Positions 8,720 through 17,209 of a stretch of DNA of 36,677 nt are shown here, piece by piece. Both the position numbers and the translations under genes were made by a program. The notes below the pieces were generated by a model. It did not search any database and was not told the DNA's origin. It worked only from the letters and a program-made list of their open reading frames with translations. Source of the stretch: Puerhibacterium puerhi (GTDB taxonomy: Bacteria; Actinomycetota; Actinomycetes; Actinomycetales; Cellulomonadaceae). How positions within the stretch are numbered: the first letter of the stretch is position 1; every line of letters starts with the position of its first letter. The DNA lies in assembly GCF_009846865.1 (NCBI RefSeq), contig NZ_WUWN01000012.1, positions 1 through 36,677 of the forward strand, in the 5' to 3' direction.

Positions 8720-10251
8720 CCACGACGACCCCGTCCACGCTCACCGCCGAGCTGCGCGACGCCGCCCTCGCCGCGCTGGAGCGGCTCGGCGCGACGCCGC
8801 CCGCCGCCGACACCGGGCTGCCCGTCGCGTCGCCGCTGTCGGGCGAGCCGATGCTGCACGTGCGGGAGGCGACGGCCGCCGACGCCGCGACCGCCGTCGG
8901 CGAGGCCGCCGAGGCGTTCCGCCACTGGCGCTCCGTGCCGGCGCCGGTGCGCGGCCAGGTCGTCAAGCGCCTCGGTGAGCTCCTCGCCGAGCACAAGGCC
9001 GACCTCGCCGAGCTGGTGTCGATCGAGGCGGGCAAGATCACCTCCGAGGCGCTCGGCGAGGTGCAGGAGATGATCGACGTCTGCGACCTCGCCGTCGGCC
9101 TGTCGCGCTCGCTCGGCGGGCGCACCCTGCCGTCCGAGCGCCCGGGGCACCGGCTGATGGAGACCTGGCACCCGCTCGGGGTGGTCGGGCTCGTCACCGC
9201 GTTCAACTTCCCCGTGGCGGTCTGGTCGTGGAACACCGCGGTGGCGCTGGTGTGCGGCGACACCGTGGTGTGGAAGCCCTCGGAGCGCACCCCGCTGTCC
9301 GCCCTCGGGGCGGCGTCGCTGCTCGAGCGCGCCCTGGCCGAGGCCGGGTTCCCCGGCGGCGTGCACCGCCTGGTGCTCGGCGGCCGCGCGGCCGGCGAGG
9401 CGCTCGTCGCCGACGAGCGGGTCGCGCTGCTGTCGGCCACCGGCTCGGAGCGGATGGGCCGCCAGGTCGCCCCGGTCGTCGCCGCGCGCGGCGGGCGCTA
9501 CCTGCTGGAGCTCGGCGGCAACAACGCCGCCGTCGTCGCGCCGTCCGCCGACCTGGACCTCGCGGTGCGCGGCATCGTGTTCGCCGCGGCCGGCACCGCG
9601 GGGCAGCGCTGCACCACGCTGCGGCGGGTCATCGCCCACCGATCGGTCGTCGACCCGCTGACCGAGCGCCTGGCGGGCGTGTACCGCTCGCTGCGCGTGG
9701 GCGACCCGCGGACCGAGGGCGTCCTCGTGGGCCCGCTCGTGGACGCCGCGGCGGGCTCGGCGATGTCCGCCGCGATCGCCGAGGCGGTGGCCGACGGCGG
9801 CGAGCTCGTCGTCGGCGGTCACGCGGTCGAGGTCGACGGCGCGCCGCTGGCCACCTACGTCGCCCCGGCCATCGTGCGGATGCCCGAGCAGACCGCCGTC
9901 GTGCGCCGGGAGACGTTCGCGCCGATCCTGTACGTGCTCGCCTACGACACGCTCGACGAGGCGATCGCGCTGCACAACGACGTCCCGCAGGGCCTGTCGA
10001 GCGCGATCTTCACGCTCGACGTGCGCGAGGCCGAGACGTTCCTGTCGGAGGCCGGGGCCGACTGCGGCATCGTCAACGTCAACATCGGCACCTCGGGCGC
10101 CGAGATCGGCGGGGCCTTCGGCGGCGAGAAGTCGACCGGCGGCGGGCGCGAGTCCGGCTCGGACGCCTGGAAGCAGTACATGCGCCGGGCCACGAACACG
10201 GTCAACTACTCGACCGAGCTGCCGCTGGCGCAGGGCGTGAGCTTCGGCTGA
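8716..10251 (+). CDS. amaB: L-aminoadipate-semialdehyde dehydrogenase (ALDH7 type)
   Basis: 511 aa NAD(P)-dependent aldehyde dehydrogenase of the ALDH7/antiquitin type, expected to oxidise 2-aminoadipate 6-semialdehyde to 2-aminoadipate in lysine catabolism. Visible: FNFPVAVWSWN near 160, cofactor-binding WKPSERTPL, the active-site Glu in LELGGNNAA (E265), catalytic Cys299 in GTAGQRCTTLRR (an ALDH7 hallmark) and the C-terminal GGAFGGEKSTGGGRESGSD loop. Full length. ATG overlaps the hglS stop by 4 bases, so the two are co-translated. The pair covers steps on both sides of 2-aminoadipate; the transaminases that start the pathway and make 2-oxoadipate must lie elsewhere. A different semialdehyde substrate is possible but less likely given hglS. 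Confidence 0.88.
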   Translation: MTTTTPSTLTAELRDAALAALERLGATPPAADTGLPVASPLSGEPMLHVREATAADAATAVGEAAEAFRHWRSVPAPVRGQVVKRLGELLAEHKADLAELVSIEAGKITSEALGEVQEMIDVCDLAVGLSRSLGGRTLPSERPGHRLMETWHPLGVVGLVTAFNFPVAVWSWNTAVALVCGDTVVWKPSERTPLSALGAASLLERALAEAGFPGGVHRLVLGGRAAGEALVADERVALLSATGSERMGRQVAPVVAARGGRYLLELGGNNAAVVAPSADLDLAVRGIVFAAAGTAGQRCTTLRRVIAHRSVVDPLTERLAGVYRSLRVGDPRTEGVLVGPLVDAAAGSAMSAAIAEAVADGGELVVGGHAVEVDGAPLATYVAPAIVRMPEQTAVVRRETFAPILYVLAYDTLDEAIALHNDVPQGLSSAIFTLDVREAETFLSEAGADCGIVNVNIGTSGAEIGGAFGGEKSTGGGRESGSDAWKQYMRRATNTVNYSTELPLAQGVSFG

Positions 10252-10280
10252 GCGCCGGTGGGCCGGCCGGCCCGGTGCGC
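10252..10280 (+). terminator. possible shared terminator between convergent genes
   Basis: The 30 bp between the ALDH stop and the convergent ABC ATPase stop holds a perfect palindrome GGGCCGGCCGGCCC flanked by imperfect pairing arms. It could serve both strands but lacks T-runs. Confidence 0.35.
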
Positions 10281-10281
10281 C

Positions 10282-11018
<737 letters not shown>

Positions 11019-11022
<4 letters not shown>

Positions 11023-11909
11023 ACCACGCTCCCCATCTGCTCGCGGGCGCGCACGCGCGCCGAGTACCAGTCGGTCAGCCGGATCATGGGCAGGGCGAGC
11101 AGCACGAAGAGCAGGCCGGCCACCACGTACGGCGTGAAGTCGTAGTACCGCGACGTCTCGATCTGCGCCGCCCGCACGGCGTCCACGGCGCCGAGCACGG
11201 AGATCAGCCCCACGTCCTTCTGCAGCGCCACGAAGTCGTTCATCAGCGCCGGGGTCACCTTGCGCAGCGCCTGCGGCAGCACGACCCGGCGCATCGTCTG
11301 CCCGTGGCTCAGCCCGAGGCCGCGCGCGGCGAGGCGCTGCGACGGGTGCACCGCCTCGATGCCCGCGCGGAACACCTCGGCCACGTAGGCGCCGTACACG
11401 AGCACCAGGGCGATGGTGCCCCACACGGCGGCGTCCATGCGGGGGAAGAACCGCAGGCCGGGGATCCCGAAGCCGACCAGGTACAGCACGATGATCAGCG
11501 GGATCCCGCGGAACAGGTCGGTGTACCCGGCCGCCAGGGCCCGCAGCGGGAAGAAGACCGGGCCGCGCAGCGTGCGCACGCTCGCCACCAGCAGGGCCAT
11601 CAGGACGACGCCGACGCTGGCCACGAGCAGCACGCGCACGTTGAGCCAGAGCCCCTCGAGCACCCGCGGCAGGGAGCGCCACGCGGCCTCGGGGTCGAAG
11701 AACGCGTCGGCGACGCGGGGCCAGCCGGGCGTGGCCCGCAGCACGAGCACGACGACCCCGACGAACACCAGCGTGCTGACCAGGCTCACCGCGACGGAGC
11801 GGTAGCCCTGGCGCTTGCGGAAGGCGCGCCGCTCGAGCTCCAGCGCGCTGGGCGCGTGCCGGGCGCCCGGCGCGGCCACCGCCCGCCCGCTCACCGCGGG
11901 CTCGGTCAC
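11019..11909 (-). CDS. polar amino acid ABC transporter permease
   Basis: 296 aa HisM/GlnP-type inner-membrane permease. A long cytoplasmic leader (about 1-45) precedes the first helix; a second helix begins around 95 after an FFDPEAAWRSLPRVLEGLWL segment. The cytoplasmic EAA loop that contacts the ATPase is clear: EVFRAGIEAVHPSQRLAARG followed by LGLSHGQTMRRVVLPQALR. GTG 11909 overlaps the binding-protein stop (GTGA), and its stop overlaps the ATPase start, so all three genes are coupled. Only one permease is present, so it probably acts as a homodimer. Confidence 0.92.
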
Positions 11910-12757
11910 TGCAGCACCGGCGCGGCGCCGGCGGACCCGAGCCACTCGTCCGCCAGGGCGGCGAGCGTGCCGTCCTCGCGCAGCGCGTCCACGGCCGCGC
12001 TGACGTCCTCGGTCAGCGGCGAGTCCTTCTCCAGGACGAACCCGAGCTCGTCGCCGCCGGTCGAGTCGGGCAGCTGGCCCACGATCACGCCGCCGTCGAG
12101 CTCGGCCCCGACGAGGTAGAAGGCGGTGGGCAGGTCCACGACGATCGCGTCCACCTGGCCGTTCTGCAGGGCCAGCTTGGCGTCGTCGTTGGTGTTGAAG
12201 ACCTGCACGCCCGCGGCGGGGGCGATCTGCGCCTCGGCCGCCTCGAAGCTCGTGCTGCCCGACGCCGCGCCGATCGCCAGCGGCTCGAGCTGGGCGAGGG
12301 TGGTCGCGTCGGCAGCGGGGGTGCCCTCGAGCGTCACCACGACCTGCGCGGTCGTGTAGTACGGCGTGGAGAAGTCGACGGCGGCGCGGCGCTCGTCGGT
12401 GATCGTGAACTGCTGGATGTTGAGGTCGAAGTCCTTGGGCCCCGGCGCGATCGCCTGCTCGAATCCGGTGCGCACCCACACCACGTCGTCCTGCGCGAAG
12501 CCCATCTCCTCGGCCACCGCGTACGCGACGGCGGCCTCGAACCCCTTGCCCGAGGCCGGGTCGTCGTCCTCGACCCAGGGGGAGTACGCGGGCTCGCCGG
12601 TGGCGATCGTCAGCTTGCCGGGCGTCACGTAGCCGGCGTCGTCCGTGCCGCCGGAGGTGGGGTCGCCGGAGCCGCCGCCCGCACCGGGGGAGCAGGCGGC
12701 GAGGGCGAGCAGGCCGACGACGGACAGGGCGGAGGCGGCGAGGCGGGCGGCGCGCAT
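11906..12757 (-). CDS. amino acid ABC transporter substrate-binding lipoprotein
   Basis: 283 aa family 3 solute-binding lipoprotein. Signal peptide MRAARLAASALSVVGLLALA with lipidated Cys22, then a Gly/Ser/Thr-rich linker to about 45. The mature part shows family features: LTIATGEPAYSPWV, GFEAAVAYAVAEEMG, the FDLNIQQFTITDERRAAVDF segment, YYTTAQVVV and LDG-type second-lobe strands. Start ATG 12757 follows CACACT at 12764-12769 by 6 nt and gives the best signal peptide; ATG 12775 (adding MRHTVL) is possible. No Shine-Dalgarno is seen for either. First gene of the importer operon. Confidence 0.9.
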   Translation of the reverse strand: MRAARLAASALSVVGLLALAACSPGAGGGSGDPTSGGTDDAGYVTPGKLTIATGEPAYSPWVEDDDPASGKGFEAAVAYAVAEEMGFAQDDVVWVRTGFEQAIAPGPKDFDLNIQQFTITDERRAAVDFSTPYYTTAQVVVTLEGTPAADATTLAQLEPLAIGAASGSTSFEAAEAQIAPAAGVQVFNTNDDAKLALQNGQVDAIVVDLPTAFYLVGAELDGGVIVGQLPDSTGGDELGFVLEKDSPLTEDVSAAVDALREDGTLAALADEWLGSAGAAPVLQ

Positions 12758-12810
12758 GAGGACAGTGTGGCGCATCCGGGCACGTCGCAGGAGTCCCCGC
12801 GCCACGCGTC

Positions 12811-13275
12811 TCACCAGGAGGGCAGCTCCGCGGCCGGCAGGCCGGCCGCGCGCCGCACGTGCGCGGCGTCGGGAGCGGCGTCGGACGTGGCGAGCTCCTC
12901 GGCCACGGCGGCGTCCCACGCCGCCACGAGGTGGCGCAGGCGCGCGAGGCGGTCGCGGCCGGTGTCGGTGAGGCGCACGGTGATGCGGCGGCGGTCGCCC
13001 GGGTCGGGCAGCCGGAACAGCGTGGCGCAGTCCTCGAGGGCGTCGACGACCCGGCTCACCGTCGCGTTCGGCAGGCCGGACGCCTCGGCGAGCCGGCCCA
13101 TCGTGGGGCCGTCGAGGCGGTCGACGAGCTCCAGCGTGCGCCACTGGTCCACGGTGGTGCGCTCGTCGGCGAGCGCCACCGCGAGCCCGGCCGCGAGCCG
13201 GCGCTGCAGCCGCTCGGCCACCACGAGCAGCTCGCTGGCGGTGAGCGGCCGGTCGTCGCCGGTCGTGGGCGTCAC
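12811..13275 (-). CDS. MarR-family transcriptional regulator
   Basis: 154 aa winged-helix regulator. N-terminal dimerisation helix (about 12-38), DNA-binding core with GPTMGRLAEASGLPNATVSR as helix-turn-helix and the wing at DPGDRRRITVRLTDTGRDRL (DxRRxxVxLT form of MarR proteins), then a C-terminal helical region. GTG 13275 has GGAGG 5 nt upstream. It is divergent from the AmiC-like gene with 45 bp between the starts, and convergent with nothing: the amino acid importer lies downstream on the same strand, 53 bp away. Likely targets are itself and the amide module or the importer; no clear palindrome was found in the 45 bp. The ligand is unknown. Confidence 0.85.
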   Translation of the reverse strand: MTPTTGDDRPLTASELLVVAERLQRRLAAGLAVALADERTTVDQWRTLELVDRLDGPTMGRLAEASGLPNATVSRVVDALEDCATLFRLPDPGDRRRITVRLTDTGRDRLARLRHLVAAWDAAVAEELATSDAAPDAAHVRRAAGLPAAELPSW

Positions 13276-13308
13276 GCGTCCTCCGGGGAGATGGGGTTGC
13301 GCGCCCGG

Positions 13309-13314
13309 GATACT
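13309..13314 (+). promoter_or_regulatory. -10 of leaderless AmiC-like gene
   Basis: GATACT ends 6 nt before GTG 13321, the spacing expected when the start codon is the first transcribed base. Confidence 0.55.
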
Positions 13315-13320
13315 GAGCGC

Positions 13321-14364
13321 GTGGACTCGTCGCCGGTCAGCCTAGTGCTCGCCCTGGAGGCGGCGCTGCGCGGCCGCGCCGCGGGCGCCGTCGTCGTCGG
13401 GCTGCTCACGCCGCTGTCGGGAGTGATGGGCATCGTCGGCTCCGCCGTCGTCAACTGCGCCCGGCTCGCCGCCGAGCAGTTCGCCGAGCGGACCGGCCGG
13501 CGGGTCGAGCTCGCCCTGGTGGACGCCGGCGACCCGCCTGCCGCGGTGGCGGCGCAGGTGCGCTCGCTGGTGCTGGCCGGCGCCGTCGACGGGCTGGTCG
13601 GGGCGCACACCTCGGACGTGCGCTCGAGCGTGGCGCGGGCGGTCGAGGGGCGGGTGCCGTACGTCTTCACCCCGCCGCACGAGTTCGCCCGGCCGCAGCC
13701 GGCGTCGGTGCTCACCGGCGTCGACCCGGTGGGCCAGCTGCGCCAGGCGCTCGGCTGGCTCGCCCGCCGTGAGCAGGCGCAGCGGTGGTTCCTCGTGGGC
13801 AACGACTACGTGTGGCCCCGGCACGTGCACCGCGCCGCCGTCGCGATCCTGCGTGACCTGGGGCACGAGGTGGTCGGCGAGCGGCTCGCGCCCCTGGGCG
13901 GGCACGAGCCGGCCGCCGCGCTCGACGCGATCGCCGCGTCCGGTGCGGACGGCGTGCTGGTCTCGCTGGTGGGCCGCGACGGGGTGAGGTTCCACCGCGC
14001 CGTCGCCGAGGCGGGGGTGGGGGAGGACTTCCTGCGGCTGTGCACCGCGCTGGACGAGAGCTGCCTGTACGCGGTGGGCGGCGACGACTCCGGGCGGCTG
14101 TACACGGCGATGCCCACGTTCCTGGCGATGCAGGACGACGAGCACCTGCGGATGCTCGAGGCGTACGCCGCGCGGTTCGGCCCGGACGCGCCCGTGCCCG
14201 GCGCGTACGCCGAGGGCTGCTACCGCGGCACCGGCGTCGTGCTGGAGCTGTGCGGCGGCGCCCAGGCCGCCGTCGGGCGGGCGCCGGCGGCGCTCGGCGC
14301 GGCCGGGACCGCCGCCGTGCTGGCGCGGGCCGAAGGCACCGAGCTGCGCGTCGTGGGCGGCTGA
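13321..14364 (+). CDS. AmiC/urea-binding-like type 1 periplasmic-fold protein, no signal peptide
   Basis: 347 aa protein of the Peripla_BP_5 group (AmiC, FmdD, UrtA). Two-lobed binding fold: VVVGLLTPLSGVMGIVGS opens lobe 1, followed by ELALVDAGDPP and DGLVGAHTSDVRSS; lobe 2 begins near RWFLVGNDYVWPRHVHRAAV, which closely parallels the VFIGSDYIYPRESNHV segment of Pseudomonas AmiC as I remember it. No signal peptide, lipobox or membrane helix is present, so it should stay in the cytoplasm like AmiC, the amide sensor that inhibits the antiterminator AmiR. GTG 13321 is supported by the -10 placed for leaderless start; ATG 13291 is the alternative. It heads an amide permease-amidase set, which supports amide sensing. 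No AmiR is adjacent. Confidence 0.75.
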   Translation: MDSSPVSLVLALEAALRGRAAGAVVVGLLTPLSGVMGIVGSAVVNCARLAAEQFAERTGRRVELALVDAGDPPAAVAAQVRSLVLAGAVDGLVGAHTSDVRSSVARAVEGRVPYVFTPPHEFARPQPASVLTGVDPVGQLRQALGWLARREQAQRWFLVGNDYVWPRHVHRAAVAILRDLGHEVVGERLAPLGGHEPAAALDAIAASGADGVLVSLVGRDGVRFHRAVAEAGVGEDFLRLCTALDESCLYAVGGDDSGRLYTAMPTFLAMQDDEHLRMLEAYAARFGPDAPVPGAYAEGCYRGTGVVLELCGGAQAAVGRAPAALGAAGTAAVLARAEGTELRVVGG

Positions 14365-14445
14365 CGCCCGCCGACCTCCGCGCCGGCGCGCGCAGGACTC
14401 CGGTTCAGGCGTGGTCCGCGATCCGGGCACGTAACGTGAACGACA

Positions 14446-14459
14446 TTTCCGAATGGAAA
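14446..14459. promoter_or_regulatory. inverted repeat TTTCC-N4-GGAAA before the amide permease
   Basis: TTTCCGAATGGAAA lies 43 bp before the permease ATG in a locally AT-rich patch. It resembles operators of IclR/GntR-like regulators, but no such gene is in the window. The 137 bp gap suggests a promoter here separate from that of the AmiC-like gene. Confidence 0.4.
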
Positions 14460-14501
14460 CATGCGCGCGTCCCGTCACTCGCACACGCGAAGGAACCGCC
14501 C

Positions 14502-16118
14502 ATGTCCAGCACGGCACCCTCGAGCGGCGTCGAGCAGTTCGGCTACTCCCAGGAGCTGCGCCGCCGGCTCAGCTACTCCGACCTCATCGTCTACGGCCTG
14601 GTCTTCATGGTGCCGATCGCACCGTTCGCGATCTTCGGCAGCGTCTACCAGACCAGCGGCGGCATGCCCCCGCTCGCGTACGTCGTCGGCATGCTCGCCA
14701 TGATGTGCACCGCCAGCTCCTACGCCCAGATGGCGCAGGCGTTCCCCATGGCCGGCTCGGTCTACACCTACGTCGGGCGCGGCGCCACGCGCCCGCTCGG
14801 CTTCGTGGCCGGCTGGATGATCCTGCTCGACTACGTGCTGATCCCGAGCCTGCTGTACCTGGCCGCGGGCATGGCGATGGCCGGCATGGTGCCGGCCGTG
14901 CCGGTGTGGGCGTGGGTCGTCGGCTTCATCGTCCTCAACACGGCGATCAACTACCTCGGCATCACCCTGACGGCGCTGACCAACAAGGTCATGCTCGCCG
15001 CGGAGCTGGTCGTGCTCGCGGTCTTCCTGGTCATCGGCGTCGTCGCGGTGGCGCAGGGCAAGGGCAACGGCTTCTCGCTGTCGGCGTTCTTCAACCCCGA
15101 GACGTTCACCCCGAGCGTCGTGCTGGCCGCCGTGTCCATCGCGGTGCTGTCCTTCCTGGGCTTCGACGGCATCTCCACGCTCGCCGAGGAGCACACCGGC
15201 ACCACCAAGCAGCTCGGCCGCTCGATGTTCCTCGCGCTGCTCGTGGTCGGCCTGGTCTTCATCGCCCAGACGTGGGTGGCCTCGATGCTCGTGCCCGACC
15301 CCGCGGGCCTGCTCGCCGACGGCGACCCCGACGGCGTCGCGTTCTACCGGGCGGCCGAGGTGGCCGGCGGCCACTGGCTGTACGTGCTGACCGCCGCCGC
15401 CACGGCGATCGCCTGGGGCTTCGCCAACGCGCTGGTCGCCCAGGCGGCGACCTCGCGCCTGCTGTTCGCGATGGCCCGCGACCGCCAGCTGCCCGCCTTC
15501 CTCAAGAAGGTCCACCCCAGGCACGGCGTGCCGGTCAACGCCACGTTCCTGGTGGCGGGCGTCTCCCTGGCGCTCGGCATCTGGCTGACCTTCCTGCCCG
15601 ACGGCCTGGCCACGATCTCGACGCTGGTCAACTTCGGCGCGCTGACCGCCTTCCTGATGCTCAACGCCACGGTGGTCTGGTTCTTCGTGGTCAAGCAGCG
15701 CTCCCGCCGCTGGGGCGTGCACGTCGTGCTGCCCGTCGTCGGCTTCGTGGTGATCGCCGCGGTGATGCTCAACGCCCGCCCGTACGCCCAGGCGATCGGC
15801 CTGGTGTGGCTCGTGGTGGGCGTGGTGCTCGCGGTCGTGCTGCGCCGCCGCGGCCGCATCGACCTGCCCGAGGAGCCCGCCGGCACCGCGCCCTCGACCA
15901 CCGCAACCACCGACGACGCAACCACCGACGACGCAACCACCGACGACGCAACCACCGACGACGCAACCACCGACGACGCGACCACCGACGACGCGACCAC
16001 CGACGACGCGACCACCGACGACGCGACCACCGACGACGCGACCACCGACGACGCGACCACCGACGACGCGACCACCGACGACGCGACCACCGACGACGCG
16101 AAGGAGACCGTCCGATGA
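14502..16118 (+). CDS. APC-superfamily permease with ATTDD-repeat tail
   Basis: 538 aa amino acid/polyamine/organocation permease with about twelve membrane helices. Family features: LSYSDLIVYGLVFMVPIAPF in helix 1, SYAQMAQAFPMAGSVYTYVG in helix 2-3, FLGFDGISTLAEE in helix 6, and SRLLFAMARDRQLPAFLKKV before the last four helices. The transport domain ends near residue 465. The C-terminal tail is 13 tandem ATTDD units then AKETVR, highly acidic and probably disordered in the cytoplasm. A Shine-Dalgarno-like GAAGGAA precedes ATG 14502. Its stop overlaps the amidase ATG by 4 bases, so it likely imports an amide, urea-like compound or an amino acid feeding that enzyme. The substrate is inferred from the neighbour. 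Confidence 0.88.
   Translation: MSSTAPSSGVEQFGYSQELRRRLSYSDLIVYGLVFMVPIAPFAIFGSVYQTSGGMPPLAYVVGMLAMMCTASSYAQMAQAFPMAGSVYTYVGRGATRPLGFVAGWMILLDYVLIPSLLYLAAGMAMAGMVPAVPVWAWVVGFIVLNTAINYLGITLTALTNKVMLAAELVVLAVFLVIGVVAVAQGKGNGFSLSAFFNPETFTPSVVLAAVSIAVLSFLGFDGISTLAEEHTGTTKQLGRSMFLALLVVGLVFIAQTWVASMLVPDPAGLLADGDPDGVAFYRAAEVAGGHWLYVLTAAATAIAWGFANALVAQAATSRLLFAMARDRQLPAFLKKVHPRHGVPVNATFLVAGVSLALGIWLTFLPDGLATISTLVNFGALTAFLMLNATVVWFFVVKQRSRRWGVHVVLPVVGFVVIAAVMLNARPYAQAIGLVWLVVGVVLAVVLRRRGRIDLPEEPAGTAPSTTATTDDATTDDATTDDATTDDATTDDATTDDATTDDATTDDATTDDATTDDATTDDATTDDATTDDAKETVR
15903..16097 (+). repeat. 15-bp tandem repeat, 13 copies, in the permease tail
   Basis: Thirteen exact-length 15-bp units encode ATTDD in frame. 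The first five use GCA for Ala and the next eight GCG; otherwise copies are identical, which points to recent block expansion of each variant. It ends 17 bp before the amidase start. Confidence 0.97.
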
Positions 16119-17128
16119 CCACCGTGCACCGCCTCGACCCGGGCCCGGGGGAGTACTCGTACACGTTCGGCGGCGCCGAGCCCCGGCTGGCCGTCCGCCC
16201 CGGCGACCTCGTCGAGGTCAGCACCGAGGACTGCTTCGGCGGCCGGGTCACCTCCCCGGATCAGCTGCCCTCCGACGTCGTGCCGTTCACCGAGCTCAAC
16301 CCGGTGTCCGGCCCGATCGAGGTGGAGGGTGCGGAGCCCGGCGACCTGCTGGCCGTGCACTTCGTGTCCATCACCCCGTCGCGCCCGTACGCGATCTCGA
16401 GCACGTTCCCGCACTTCGGCGCCCTGACCACGACGCACGAGACGGCGATGCTGCACGCGCCGCTCGAGGAGCGGGTCTGGTTCTACGACCTCGACCTCGA
16501 GTCGTGGACCGCCACCTTCCGCGCCCGCAGCAGCGACCACCAGGTGCGGCTGCCGCTCGACCCCATGCACGGCACGGTCGGCGTCGCGCCGGCCGGCGGC
16601 GAGGTGCGCCTCGTGAGCACGCCGTCCACCCACGGCGGCAACATGGACACCCCCGAGGTGCGTGCCGGCGTCACCCTCTACCTGCCGGTCAACGTGCCGG
16701 GCGCGATGCTGTCGATCGGCGACGGGCACGCCCGCCAGGGGGAGGGCGAGGTCTGCGGCACCGGCCTGGAGTGCGCCATGGACACCGTCGTGGCGGTCGA
16801 CCTGGTCAAGGGCGCGGCCCCGGCGTGGCCGCGGCTGGAGTCGGACGACTTCCTCATGACCACCGGCTCGACCCGGCCGCTGGAGGACGCCTACCGCATC
16901 AGCCAGAAGGAGCTGGTCGACTGGACCGGCGAGCTCACCGGCATGGACGTGCTCGACTCCTACCAGCTCGTCAGCCAGACCGGCCTGGCCCCGGCGGCCA
17001 ACGTGTGCGACCCCAACTACACGATGGTGGCCAAGCTGCCCAAGGCGGTGCTCGGGGGTGCCGGCGCCTACGGCGACGTGCACGCCCGCCTGCGAGCCGC
17101 CGGGGCCGAGTACCTCGCGTCCCGCTGA
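16115..17128 (+). CDS. acetamidase/formamidase (FmdA/AmdA family)
   Basis: 337 aa enzyme that hydrolyses formamide or short aliphatic amides to ammonia and the acid in the cytoplasm. Recognised by the family segments VEVSTEDCFGGRV, HFGALTTTHETAML, PMHGTVGVAP, STHGGNMDTPEVRAG, the LYLPVNVPGAMLSIGDGHA and QGEGEVCGTGLE stretches, and the late YQLVSQTG. Length fits the short bacterial form (about 310-410 aa). ATG 16115 overlaps the permease stop (ATGA). With the permease and AmiC-like sensor it forms a nitrogen-scavenging amide module. Formamide or acetamide as substrate cannot be told apart from the sequence. Confidence 0.9.
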   Translation: MTTVHRLDPGPGEYSYTFGGAEPRLAVRPGDLVEVSTEDCFGGRVTSPDQLPSDVVPFTELNPVSGPIEVEGAEPGDLLAVHFVSITPSRPYAISSTFPHFGALTTTHETAMLHAPLEERVWFYDLDLESWTATFRARSSDHQVRLPLDPMHGTVGVAPAGGEVRLVSTPSTHGGNMDTPEVRAGVTLYLPVNVPGAMLSIGDGHARQGEGEVCGTGLECAMDTVVAVDLVKGAAPAWPRLESDDFLMTTGSTRPLEDAYRISQKELVDWTGELTGMDVLDSYQLVSQTGLAPAANVCDPNYTMVAKLPKAVLGGAGAYGDVHARLRAAGAEYLASR

Positions 17129-17150
17129 CCCTCGCCCGGCCGTTGCCCGG

Positions 17151-17184
17151 GGCGGGTGTCGTGGCGAGCGCCACGGCGCCCGCC
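17151..17184 (+). terminator. terminator of the amide operon
   Basis: 15-nt arms (17151-17165 and 17170-17184) pair with two G-U wobbles around a GAGC loop, 22 bp after the amidase stop and 13 bp before the dusB -10. Confidence 0.75.
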
Positions 17185-17197
17185 TCCGGGCGTGCGT

Positions 17198-17203
17198 GAC
17201 AAT
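17198..17203 (+). promoter_or_regulatory. -10 of leaderless dusB
   Basis: GACAAT ends 6 nt before ATG 17210; no Shine-Dalgarno lies in between. Confidence 0.55.
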
Positions 17204-17209
17204 GGACGG

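Noticed and set aside
12859-13320. N-terminal extension of the AmiC-like gene back to 12859
   Set aside because: Runs antisense through the marR gene and is Arg/Gly/Glu-rich; the leaderless promoter supports GTG 13321.
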